Positions 1 through 7,256 of a stretch of DNA of 64,000 nt are shown here, piece after piece. The translations under genes were made by a program, and so were the position numbers. The notes beneath the pieces were generated by a model. The model was given only the letters and a program-made list of their open reading frames with translations. It was not told the DNA's origin and did not search any database. This DNA is from Agrobacterium tumefaciens str. B6. GTDB taxonomy: Bacteria > Pseudomonadota > Alphaproteobacteria > Rhizobiales > Rhizobiaceae. Positions within the stretch are counted from its first letter, which is position 1. Every line of letters begins with the position of its first letter. Location of the stretch: the NCBI RefSeq assembly GCF_001541315.1, contig NZ_LMVK01000045.1, positions 248,001 through 312,000 on the forward strand. The letters are read 5' to 3'.

Positions 1-2
1 TG

Positions 3-539
3 CCGTCGCAGCTTTACGAACATTGGCTGACGGTGCCGGAAATTCTGGAAAAATACGCGCTCCACTACGAGACCGGCGCGCCGATGCCGAAAGCGTTGCT
101 GGACAAGGTTCTTGCCGCTCAGACTTTCAATGCCGGTTTCAGCACGGTGGAGTTCACCTCTTCGGCTATCGTCGACATGGCGTTCCACACCCGCGACAGC
201 GTGAGCGATCCCATGGTCGTCCAAGGCGAGGTGCTCTCCGCCCTCAACATGCCGAAGTCCATCGTCATGCGGCATGCGACGCCGCATTTCCAGCACGTCT
301 TCTCGGGCGATGGCTATTCCGCCGGCTATTATTCCTACATGTGGTCGGAAGTGCTGGATGCCGATGCGTTTTCGGCCTTCGAGGAAACCGGCAATCCCTT
401 CGATGGCGAGATGGCGCGCAGGCTGAAGGACAATATCTATTCTGTCGGCGGTTCCATCGATCCGGAGGAGGCCTATCTCGCATTTCGCGGCAAGATGCCG
501 AGCCCGGACGCCATGCTGTTGAAGCGCGGCCTCGTATAA
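3..539 (+). CDS. M3 family metallopeptidase (oligopeptidase A / dipeptidyl carboxypeptidase), C-terminal part
   Basis: The reading frame is open from the first bases, so the gene begins upstream of the window; about 179 residues remain. The visible part starts with a PSQLYEHW stretch and contains GYSAGYYSYMWSEVLDADAF, both typical of the C-terminal lobe of M3A zinc oligopeptidases (Dcp/PrlC/thimet family), where tyrosines and a histidine line the substrate pocket. The HExxH zinc site lies upstream and is not seen. Such enzymes degrade short peptides in the cytoplasm. The Dcp versus PrlC choice cannot be made from this fragment. A GC-rich hairpin follows about 50 bases after the stop. Confidence 0.88.
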   Translation, partial: PSQLYEHWLTVPEILEKYALHYETGAPMPKALLDKVLAAQTFNAGFSTVEFTSSAIVDMAFHTRDSVSDPMVVQGEVLSALNMPKSIVMRHATPHFQHVFSGDGYSAGYYSYMWSEVLDADAFSAFEETGNPFDGEMARRLKDNIYSVGGSIDPEEAYLAFRGKMPSPDAMLLKRGLV

Positions 540-588
540 GAGCACGTTATAAAAGACTGTCATATTTCTGAGCTAGAACCGGAGCGCA

Positions 589-615
589 GGGGGCTTATGA
601 CAAGGCCCCCCTTTC
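589..615 (+). terminator. Probable rho-independent terminator of the M3 peptidase gene
   Basis: GGGGGC at 589-594 pairs with GCCCCC at 605-610, and the stem is followed by CTTTC. It sits 50 bases after the peptidase stop codon. The T-tract is short, so termination may be incomplete. Confidence 0.6.
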
Positions 616-641
616 GCATTTGCAAAAAAAAGGTTATGAGC

Positions 642-679
642 GCGCCAGACTAAATTGGCGCATCTCACGATAGTGGCGC
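642..679 (+). promoter_or_regulatory. typA leader with two competing hairpin partners
   Basis: GCGCCA at 642-647 can pair with TGGCGC at 656-661, or with a second TGGCGC at 674-679. The two pairings exclude each other. The element lies 22-60 bases before the typA start, and no strong Shine-Dalgarno is visible between it and the ATG. A regulatory role is inference only. Confidence 0.3.
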
Positions 680-701
680 CCAACCTCAGAGATTTTGAAC
701 A

Positions 702-2522
702 ATGGCACTTCGCAACATCGCGATCATCGCGCACGTTGACCATGGAAAAACGACGCTCGTGGACGAGCTTCTGAAGCAGTCCGGCTCGTTCCGCGACAAC
801 CAGCGTGTCGCCGAGCGCGTAATGGACAGCAACGACCTCGAAAAGGAACGTGGCATCACCATTCTCGCCAAGGCGACCTCGGTGGAGTGGAAGGGTGTTC
901 GCATCAACATCGTTGACACCCCCGGCCACGCCGACTTCGGCGGTGAAGTCGAGCGTATCCTGTCGATGGTGGATGGCGCGATCGTTCTGGTCGATAGTTC
1001 CGAAGGCCCGATGCCGCAGACGAAGTTCGTCGTCAGCAAGGCGCTGAAGGTTGGTCTTCGTCCGATCGTCGCGATCAACAAGATCGACCGTCCGGATGGC
1101 CGCCATGAAGAAGTCATCAACGAAGTCTTCGACCTCTTTGCAAACCTCGATGCTACCGACGAGCAGCTCGACTTCCCGATCCTTTACGGTTCTGGCCGTG
1201 ACGGCTGGATGAACGTCAACCCGGAAGGTCCGAAGGATCAGGGTCTTGCACCGTTGCTCGATTTGGTTCTCGAACATGTTCCGGAGCCCACAGTCGAAGA
1301 AGGTCCGTTCCGTCTGATCGGCACGATCCTCGAAGCCAACCCCTTCCTCGGCCGTATCATCACCGGCCGCATTGCCTCCGGTTCGATCAAGCCGAACCAG
1401 GCCGTGAAGGTGCTTGGCCAGGACGGTAAGACGATCGAAACCGGTCGTATTTCCAAGATCCTCGCATTCCGCGGCATCGAGCGCACCGCGATTGACGAAG
1501 CCCATGCGGGTGACATCGTCGCCATCGCCGGTCTTTCCAAGGGCACTGTTGCCGACACCTTCTGTGACCCCTCCGTCACCGAAGCGATGACCGCGCAGCC
1601 GATCGACCCGCCGACCGTTACCATGTCCTTCATCGTTAACGACAGTCCGCTTGCTGGCACCGAAGGCGACAAGGTAACGTCGCGCGTCATCCGCGACCGT
1701 CTGTTCAAGGAAGCCGAAGGCAACGTCGCGCTGAAGATCGAAGAGGCTGAAGGCAAGGATTCGTTCTTCGTTTCCGGCCGTGGCGAATTGCAGCTGGCAG
1801 TTCTGATCGAAACCATGCGTCGCGAAGGCTTCGAGCTTGCCGTTTCGCGTCCGCGCGTCGTCATGCACAAGGATGAGAACGGCACCCTGCTGGAGCCGAT
1901 CGAAGAAGTCGTGATCGACGTCGATGAAGAGCATTCCGGCGTCGTCGTCCAGAAGATGTCCGAGCGCAAGGCTGAAATGGCCGAGCTTCGTCCTTCCGGC
2001 GGCAATCGCGTTCGTCTGAAGTTCTATGCCCCGACCCGCGGCCTCATCGGCTACCAGTCGGAACTTTTGACCGACACGCGCGGTACGGCGATCATGAACC
2101 GTCTGTTCCACGACTATCAGCCCTTCAAGGGCCAGATCGCCGGTCGCGTCAACGGCGTTCTGCTGTCGAACGGTTCGGGCGAAGCCGTCGCCTACGCCAT
2201 GTTCAACCTTGAAGATCGCGGCCCGATGATCATCGAGCCGGGTGAAAAGGTCTATGCAGGCATGATCATCGGCATTCACACACGCGATAACGATCTCGAA
2301 GTGAACGTGCTGAAGGGCAAGCAGCTGACCAACATCCGCGCCGCCGGTAAGGACGAAGCCGTGAAGCTGACGCCGCCGATCCGCATGACGCTCGACCGCG
2401 CCCTTTCCTGGATCCAGGAAGACGAGCTGATGGAAGTGACGCCGAAGTCCATCCGCCTGCGCAAGATGTTCCTGGACGCCAACGACCGCAAGCGTTTCGA
2501 AAAGGCAAAGCTCGCTGTCTGA
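702..2522 (+). CDS. typA: Ribosome-associated translational GTPase TypA/BipA
   Basis: TypA binds the ribosome in the position used by EF-G and supports 50S assembly, particularly in the cold and under stress. The 606 residues match the family length. GTPase motifs are complete: G1 AHVDHGKTT at residues 10-18, RGITI near 50, DTPGH near 72 and NKID near 126. EF-G-like domains II, III and V follow, then the TypA-specific C-terminal domain ending about SIRLRKMFLD. The ATG at 702 is the natural start because it gives the canonical family N-terminus. The gene appears monocistronic, lying between two terminator-like hairpins. Confidence 0.98.
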   Translation: MALRNIAIIAHVDHGKTTLVDELLKQSGSFRDNQRVAERVMDSNDLEKERGITILAKATSVEWKGVRINIVDTPGHADFGGEVERILSMVDGAIVLVDSSEGPMPQTKFVVSKALKVGLRPIVAINKIDRPDGRHEEVINEVFDLFANLDATDEQLDFPILYGSGRDGWMNVNPEGPKDQGLAPLLDLVLEHVPEPTVEEGPFRLIGTILEANPFLGRIITGRIASGSIKPNQAVKVLGQDGKTIETGRISKILAFRGIERTAIDEAHAGDIVAIAGLSKGTVADTFCDPSVTEAMTAQPIDPPTVTMSFIVNDSPLAGTEGDKVTSRVIRDRLFKEAEGNVALKIEEAEGKDSFFVSGRGELQLAVLIETMRREGFELAVSRPRVVMHKDENGTLLEPIEEVVIDVDEEHSGVVVQKMSERKAEMAELRPSGGNRVRLKFYAPTRGLIGYQSELLTDTRGTAIMNRLFHDYQPFKGQIAGRVNGVLLSNGSGEAVAYAMFNLEDRGPMIIEPGEKVYAGMIIGIHTRDNDLEVNVLKGKQLTNIRAAGKDEAVKLTPPIRMTLDRALSWIQEDELMEVTPKSIRLRKMFLDANDRKRFEKAKLAV

Positions 2523-2548
2523 TTGGCTCTACGCCACGAATTTCAAAG

Positions 2549-2574
2549 AACCCGGCCTCGCGCCGGGTTTTTTT
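2549..2574 (+). terminator. Rho-independent terminator of typA
   Basis: AACCCGGC (2549-2556) and GCCGGGTT (2562-2569) form an 8-bp stem with a 5-base loop, followed by a run of seven Ts. It starts 26 bases after the typA stop. Confidence 0.9.
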
Positions 2575-2735
2575 ATGCATTCTTTTTTATGTGTGCATGA
2601 GTCGAAAGGCGCTTTGCCAAAGGTTAAGGATGCGTTAATTTTTTCTGGTCGTCCACATGAATAGGCTGTGGGTAAGCTTGCCGGCGTTAACCTTTATGAC
2701 TGGTAAGTTTCCGTGGCCGGGGCCAGAATCGCGTT

Positions 2736-3242
2736 ATGAAAACGTTATCCATCGATGTTCGCCGTGCTGAACCGCATGATGCGCGCGCCATCTCAGAGGC
2801 GCACCGTCTGTCGTGGCAACAGGCCTATGCGGGGCTTATCCCGCACAAGCCGTTGACGCAGATGCTGGAGCGCCGTGGCGAAGTCTGGTGGAAAAAGGCG
2901 ACCAAGGGCTCCGCAACCATGCTGGTGGTGGAAGTGGCCGGTGTGGTTGCCGGATATGCGACGCTGGGCTTAAGCCGGGCGCGTGGGCTGCCGCAGGACG
3001 GCGAGATTTACGAACTTTATCTCCGGCCTGAATATCAGGGTATTGGCCTCGGCTCGCTGCTTTTCACGGAAGCGCGCAGATTGCTGACTTCACTTGGCTG
3101 CAACGGCATCGTTGTCTGGTGCCTCGAGGATAGCGACGTCGCCAATCGCTTTTTCCGCTCGCATGGCGGCCGGGATATTGCCGAAGGCATGGAAGATTTC
3201 GATGGCAAGTCGCTTCGCAAGGTCGGTTTCGTCTGGAACTGA
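2736..3242 (+). CDS. GNAT family N-acetyltransferase
   Basis: A 168-residue protein with the GNAT fold signature. The acetyl-CoA pyrophosphate loop is QGIGLGS at residues 101-107, preceded by the beta4 strand IYELYLRPEY. It ends with the usual helix and strand carrying ANRFFRSHGG. Acetyl-CoA is the expected donor; the acceptor (amine, protein N-terminus or antibiotic) cannot be told from sequence. It stands alone between the typA terminator and ppa. The ATG at 2736 is taken because RAEPHDARAISEAH just after it is the usual GNAT N-terminal strand and helix. Confidence 0.9.
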   Translation: MKTLSIDVRRAEPHDARAISEAHRLSWQQAYAGLIPHKPLTQMLERRGEVWWKKATKGSATMLVVEVAGVVAGYATLGLSRARGLPQDGEIYELYLRPEYQGIGLGSLLFTEARRLLTSLGCNGIVVWCLEDSDVANRFFRSHGGRDIAEGMEDFDGKSLRKVGFVWN

Positions 3243-3400
3243 TAGAGGGAGTTCGCGCCGTTTTCATTTTGTAGAGGGCGATGCTTCGTCGCGATGACAT
3301 CAAATCGCCCATTCTGCCTTATCCAGCCAAAGCCATGTTGCAATGCGGCGACTTTCCCAGTATCGAAAACCAAATCCAACCCGCCGAATGAGGGAAGCGA

Positions 3401-3934
3401 ATGCGTATTGATGCAATTTCCATAGGCAAGAATCCGCCGGAAGACGTAAATGTTATCGTTGAAGTGCCGGTTGGCGGCCAGCCGATCAAGTACGAGATGG
3501 ACAAGGACGCCGGTGCGCTGATCGTCGATCGCTTCCTCTACACGCCAATGACCTATCCGGGTAACTATGGCTTCGTGCCGCACACGCTGTCCGACGATGG
3601 CGACCCGATCGACGTTCTCATCTGCAACACCCGCCCGCTGGTTCCCGGCTGCGTGATCAACGTTCGCCCCATCGGCGTGATGATCATGGAAGATGATGGC
3701 GGCAAGGACGAGAAGATCCTCGCCGTGCCGGTTCCGAAGCTGACGCGCCGTTACGACAAGGTCCACAACTACACGGACCTGCCGGAAATCACGCTGAAGC
3801 AGATCGAGCACTTCTTCGAGCACTACAAGGATCTGGAGCCCGGCAAGTGGGTGAAGATGGGCGGCTGGCAGGATGTCGATGTCGCCAAGAAGCTGATCGT
3901 CGAAGCCATTGAGCGCTACAAGGCGCAGGGCTGA
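3401..3934 (+). CDS. ppa: Inorganic pyrophosphatase (family I, soluble)
   Basis: The enzyme hydrolyses pyrophosphate to two phosphates and so pulls biosynthetic reactions forward. Length is 177 residues, as in other bacterial family I enzymes. The metal-binding signature D-G-D-P-I-D is at residues 66-71, and Y/K/R residues of the active site are present in YPGNYGFVP and the KxxRRYD region. The start ATG is preceded by a GAGGGAAG-type ribosome binding site. The gene converges on DUF167 with only a 5-base gap, and its likely terminator lies inside that opposing gene (3971-4008). Confidence 0.98.
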   Translation: MRIDAISIGKNPPEDVNVIVEVPVGGQPIKYEMDKDAGALIVDRFLYTPMTYPGNYGFVPHTLSDDGDPIDVLICNTRPLVPGCVINVRPIGVMIMEDDGGKDEKILAVPVPKLTRRYDKVHNYTDLPEITLKQIEHFFEHYKDLEPGKWVKMGGWQDVDVAKKLIVEAIERYKAQG

Positions 3935-3939
3935 TAGGC

Positions 3940-4251
3940 CTAACCCGCCAGCTTTTTAAAGAGCTTTTCGAAATCCTCCGGGTCGGTATCGATCCGGAGG
4001 ATTTTTTTGCGCGCTGTTTCGCCTGAAATGAAGGTGATGGAGGATTTGGGCAGGCCGAGTTTTTTCGCCAGCAAAACAATCAGGGCCTTGTTCGCCCTGC
4101 CGCCTTCCGGCACGGCGCTGACGCGGGCCTTCAGATGCGCGTTTCCGTCCGCATCCTGCTCCACGCCGTCAATCGCATCCCGCCCGCCATTCGGTGTGAG
4201 GCGAACGGACAGGCGGACATGATCATCGTGCTTTTTCCAGAGACTGCTCAA
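3940..4251 (-). CDS. DUF167 (YggU) family protein
   Basis: About 103 residues of the small DUF167/YggU fold, whose function is unknown. Family features are a beta-rich start ([12 protein letters not shown]), the [26 protein letters not shown] segment, split here as [12 protein letters not shown] then the LAKKLGLP helix, and [13 protein letters not shown]. No ATG is present at the right place; a TTG at 4249-4251 that overlaps the stop codon of the upstream yggT gene is the best start, implying translational coupling. YggT next to YggU is a common bacterial arrangement. The 3-prime end of the coding sequence contains a perfect inverted repeat that reads as a terminator on the other strand. Confidence 0.85.
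3971..4008 (+). terminator. Terminator of ppa, located inside the opposing DUF167 gene
   Basis: AAATCCTCCGG (3971-3981) pairs perfectly with CCGGAGGATTT (3994-4004) around a 12-base loop, and the T-run continues to 4008. It begins 37 bases after the ppa stop. On the minus strand the same bases encode ...KKILRI...DPEDF... of DUF167, and there is no T-run in that direction, so it is oriented to stop ppa transcription. Confidence 0.85.
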
Positions 4252-4538
4252 ACGGTCATCGGATAAAGCGTGTTCCACATGAAGGAGCGGATGAAGAAGA
4301 TGATCAGCAGCAGGATGATCGGCGAAATGTCGATCCCGCCGAGATTGGGCAGAATGCGGCGGATGGGGCGCAGGGCCGGTTCCGTGACATTGACCAGGAA
4401 ACTCCCGATGGCGTTCACGAACTGGTTGCGGGAATTGATGACGTTGAAGGCGTAAAGCCAGGAAAAAATGGCGCTGGCGATCAGCACCCACGTATAGAGG
4501 TTCAAGGCCAGATCGATGGTCTGAAACAGGGCAAGCAT
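4248..4538 (-). CDS. YggT family integral membrane protein
   Basis: A 96-residue YggT protein with two hydrophobic regions, around residues 5-30 and 60-90, separated by the conserved [29 protein letters not shown] loop (RRILP and DISPII visible). YggT proteins are linked to osmotic tolerance and cell shape but have no agreed biochemical role. The ATG at 4536-4538 is preferred over one ten codons upstream because it has a GGAGAT ribosome binding site five bases away and gives the usual family length. It is the first gene of a two-gene unit with DUF167, whose start overlaps its stop. Confidence 0.9.
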
Positions 4539-4665
4539 CAATATCTCCGTATCTTGGTTGCAAGACATTTAGACATTGACGCGTGAACCGGCAAGTGTTG
4601 CGCCGGATCGTAATGATCTTTGGTCTGACCGGTCTGCGGTCATCGCGAGCTGGTTCATGGCTTTG

Positions 4666-4713
4666 CAGCGGGATTTCAGACGAAAACCGCTCACACTTTT
4701 CGTCGTCCCGCTG
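4666..4713. repeat. Dispersed hairpin repeat, copy A
   Basis: Outer arms CAGCGGGA (4666-4673) and TCCCGCTG (4706-4713) and inner arms GACGAAAA (4679-4686) and TTTTCGTC (4697-4704) enclose the loop ccgctcacac. It lies in the divergent gap between yggT and the MFS gene. The loop is shared with the copies near 14.3, 47.6 and 57.1 kb. Confidence 0.7.
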
Positions 4714-4787
4714 AAGAGGAGGGCTGGCGATTCCTGTCATATCGCTCTATTGCAGACATCTCATATTGTCTCGCGAGCACCCAGCCG

Positions 4788-6020
4788 ATGTCCCTGCCTT
4801 CTGCCGAAAACCGCTTCGGTGCATTCCGGCATAGTTCCTATCGCCGTTTTTTCAGCGCTCGGTTTTTCGCGGCCTTCGCCATTCAGATCGTCAGCGTCTC
4901 TGTCGGCTGGCAGATGTATGAGGTTACCGGCAACGCCTTTTATCTCGGCCTGATCGGTCTCTTCCAGTTTCTGCCGTCTCTGCTTTTGATCCTTCTTACC
5001 GGAACGGTCGCCGACCGGCACAATCGCCGGCGTATCATGGCCATATGTCTTCTGGTCGCGGCGCTGTGTGCTGTGGCTCTTCTGGGTCTTACGCTGACAC
5101 ACAGCTTTTCTCCCTGGCCGGTCTTCGCCATTCTCGTTATTTTCGGCATAGAGCGGGCCTTCATGGGACCGGCTGTCCAGTCGCTGGCGCCCAATCTCGT
5201 GCCCGTCGAGGATTTGCCGAACGCTATCGCTTGGAATTCCTCTTCCTGGCAGATGGCGTCCATTCTCGGCCCCGTTGCCGGCGGCCTGCTCTATGGCCTC
5301 GGTGCTTCCATCGCCTATAGCGTGGCGCTTGTGCTTTTCATCCTCTCCGCAACGCTGGCGGTGACGATCCGCAAGCCGGAACAGCGTGGTCCGGCAAAAG
5401 CCGTCACCCTCGAAACAATGCTGGCCGGCTTCAAATTCATCTCGCAGGAGAAGATCGTTCTTGGCGCCATTTCGCTCGATCTTTTCGCGGTGCTGCTGGG
5501 CGGTGCCGTCGCGTTGATGCCGATTTTTGCCAAGGAAGTGCTGACGCTCGGCCCATGGGGTCTCGGGCTTCTGCGCGCCGCACCCGGCATCGGGGCCATC
5601 ACCGTTGCGGTCATTCTGGCATTCAAGCCCATTCGCCACCATGCGGGCCTGCTGATGTTCGTCGGCGTCGGCCTCTTCGGCGTTTCCACCGTGGTCTTCG
5701 GGCTTTCGCAAACCGCGTGGCTGTCCATTACCGCGCTGGTGGTCATGGGAGCATCGGACATGGTGTCGGTTTATGTGCGCGAGACCCTGATCGCGCTCTG
5801 GACGCCGGATGAGGTGCGTGGGCGTGTGAATGCGGTGAATATGGTTTTCGTTGGAGCCTCCAACGAATTGGGTGAATTCCGCGCCGGCACCATGGCCCAT
5901 GTTGTGGGTGCCGTGCCAGCCGTTGTCATCGGCGGGGCGGGCACGCTTGCTGTCGCGGTCATCTGGGCGCTTGGTTTTTCCAAGCTGCGCAAGATCGATA
6001 GTCTCGACGCGCCGCACTAA
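4788..6020 (+). CDS. MFS transporter (EntS-like / DUF894 type exporter)
   Basis: A 410-residue polytopic membrane protein with about 10-12 hydrophobic segments. The loop between helices 2 and 3 carries GTVADRHNRRRI, the major facilitator motif A (GxxaDRxxRR). The N-terminal segment FRHSSYRRFFSARFFAAFAIQ and the ERAFMGPAVQSLAPNLVP segment resemble the EntS/MFS_3 group of drug or siderophore exporters. No siderophore genes are near, so the substrate is unknown. The gene is alone on its strand and converges on the glutamine amidotransferase with a 12-base gap. Confidence 0.9.
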   Translation: MSLPSAENRFGAFRHSSYRRFFSARFFAAFAIQIVSVSVGWQMYEVTGNAFYLGLIGLFQFLPSLLLILLTGTVADRHNRRRIMAICLLVAALCAVALLGLTLTHSFSPWPVFAILVIFGIERAFMGPAVQSLAPNLVPVEDLPNAIAWNSSSWQMASILGPVAGGLLYGLGASIAYSVALVLFILSATLAVTIRKPEQRGPAKAVTLETMLAGFKFISQEKIVLGAISLDLFAVLLGGAVALMPIFAKEVLTLGPWGLGLLRAAPGIGAITVAVILAFKPIRHHAGLLMFVGVGLFGVSTVVFGLSQTAWLSITALVVMGASDMVSVYVRETLIALWTPDEVRGRVNAVNMVFVGASNELGEFRAGTMAHVVGAVPAVVIGGAGTLAVAVIWALGFSKLRKIDSLDAPH

Positions 6021-6032
6021 CCGCGATGGGCC

Positions 6033-6764
6033 TCAGCGCTGTGCCTTGCCCTCAAAAACCAGATCGAGAAAATTGCTGAGCCATGCCCTGAGCGGCGTGT
6101 CGAACAACATGCGGCCTTCCAGATGCTGACTGCCGACCTGCGCATTCGGCATGCCAAAACGCTGCGCGCCGCGCACCACCCAGCTATGCATCATGGCGCG
6201 GGTCAGTTCGGCGTGAAACTGCAGGCCCCAGGCATTTTTTCCATAACGATAAGCCTGATTGGGATAGGTCTCGCCTGCCGCCAGAAGCTCGGCTCCCCGC
6301 GGCAGTTCGAAGCCTTCGCGGTGGAAATGATAGACCATCTTCGGCCAATGCGGCATCAGAAGCCGACCGTGTTCGGTGGCGTGAAGCGGATACCAGCCGA
6401 TCTCCACCTTGCCGTCCCTGTCTGCCTCGACCTTGCCGCCCAGATGTTTGGATAGCATCTGCGCGCCGAGACAGATGCCGAGAAAGGGCTTGTTTTCCTT
6501 CAGCGGCACCTTCAGCCAGTCGATTTCGGCTTTGACATAATCATGTGGATCATTGGCGCTCATCGGGCCGCCGAAGATGATGGCGCCCGCATGTTTTTCC
6601 AGCGTTTGCGGCAGGTCGTCGCCGAGCGCGGGCCGCCTTATATCGAGGCGATAACCCTTTTCCACCAGGATCTGGCCGACGCGGCCGGGCGTGGAACGTT
6701 CCTGATGCAGGACGATGAGCAGCGAAGGTTGTTGTTCCTGTTGCCTGGAAGGGTCAAACAGCAT
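6033..6764 (-). CDS. Class I glutamine amidotransferase (GMP synthase-like GATase domain protein)
   Basis: A 243-residue stand-alone class I GATase. The nucleophile elbow is GICLGAQM with the catalytic Cys, the oxyanion strand is FGGPMS, and the catalytic His-x-Glu occurs in LQFHAEL. Proteins of this type (COG0518) may hydrolyse glutamine or gamma-glutamyl compounds; the partner or substrate is not evident. The ATG at 6762-6764 is preferred over an upstream one because it overlaps the end of terB by 11 bases and gives the usual length. It is the last gene of the hemC-hemD-mic60-hemY-terB run. Confidence 0.88.
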   Translation of the reverse strand: MLFDPSRQQEQQPSLLIVLHQERSTPGRVGQILVEKGYRLDIRRPALGDDLPQTLEKHAGAIIFGGPMSANDPHDYVKAEIDWLKVPLKENKPFLGICLGAQMLSKHLGGKVEADRDGKVEIGWYPLHATEHGRLLMPHWPKMVYHFHREGFELPRGAELLAAGETYPNQAYRYGKNAWGLQFHAELTRAMMHSWVVRGAQRFGMPNAQVGSQHLEGRMLFDTPLRAWLSNFLDLVFEGKAQR

Positions 6765-7242
6765 CGTCTTCGTTTTCGCTTTCTTCAGCGGGCCCGGACC
6801 TCGTGGCGGCCTGCTGACGTTGCAGAACCCTGTCGCGCACGGAAACACCGAGGAGATCGGCGACTCGCCAGATCACATGGTCTTCCATTTCGCTTCGTTC
6901 GCCGTCAGCGTAAACAATATCCCATAATATGCCAATAAGCTCCACGCGCTGATCCTCATCGAGGTGGCGGCGGATATCGGTGGTGAAGCGGTAATAATCG
7001 ACGGCTTCCTTGCCGGCCTCCTGGCCGGCGGCAAGAAGGGCATCAAGCTTGCCACCGTCGAGATGGTAATATTCGTGAAGAATCTGGCGCAGGCGATCAC
7101 GCTCGCTTTTCGAGATGGTGCCATCCGCTTCCATCACCTGGAAACAGAGGGCGGCTACCGCCACCCTCAGATCATCAGGGCTGAAATCACCCGCCTGCGG
7201 GCCAACGAGGTTCTGAATAAACGACTGTATTTGCTGGAACAT
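6754..7242 (-). CDS. TerB family (tellurite-resistance-like) protein
   Basis: A 162-residue mostly helical protein of the TerB/DjlA-like fold, showing the two acidic metal-binding-type repeats, MEADGTISKSERDRL and VYADGERSEMEDHVI. The last 25 residues are acidic and low in complexity. TerB-like proteins are cytoplasmic and of uncertain function; no other ter genes are nearby, so tellurite resistance should not be assumed. It starts 14 bases after hemY and overlaps the amidotransferase gene, indicating one transcription unit. Confidence 0.85.
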   Translation of the reverse strand: MFQQIQSFIQNLVGPQAGDFSPDDLRVAVAALCFQVMEADGTISKSERDRLRQILHEYYHLDGGKLDALLAAGQEAGKEAVDYYRFTTDIRRHLDEDQRVELIGILWDIVYADGERSEMEDHVIWRVADLLGVSVRDRVLQRQQAATRSGPAEESENEDDAV

Positions 7243-7256
7243 CGATAGCCTGCTGG

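Noticed and set aside
573..2279. 568-codon open frame on the minus strand across typA
   Set aside because: Exact antisense of a certain gene; the frame stays open because of the codon bias of typA. The translation is Arg/Asp/His-rich and has no family features.
6754..7242. TerB-like gene as a tellurite or stress-resistance island
   Set aside because: No other ter genes are present; it is part of the heme-linked transcription unit.
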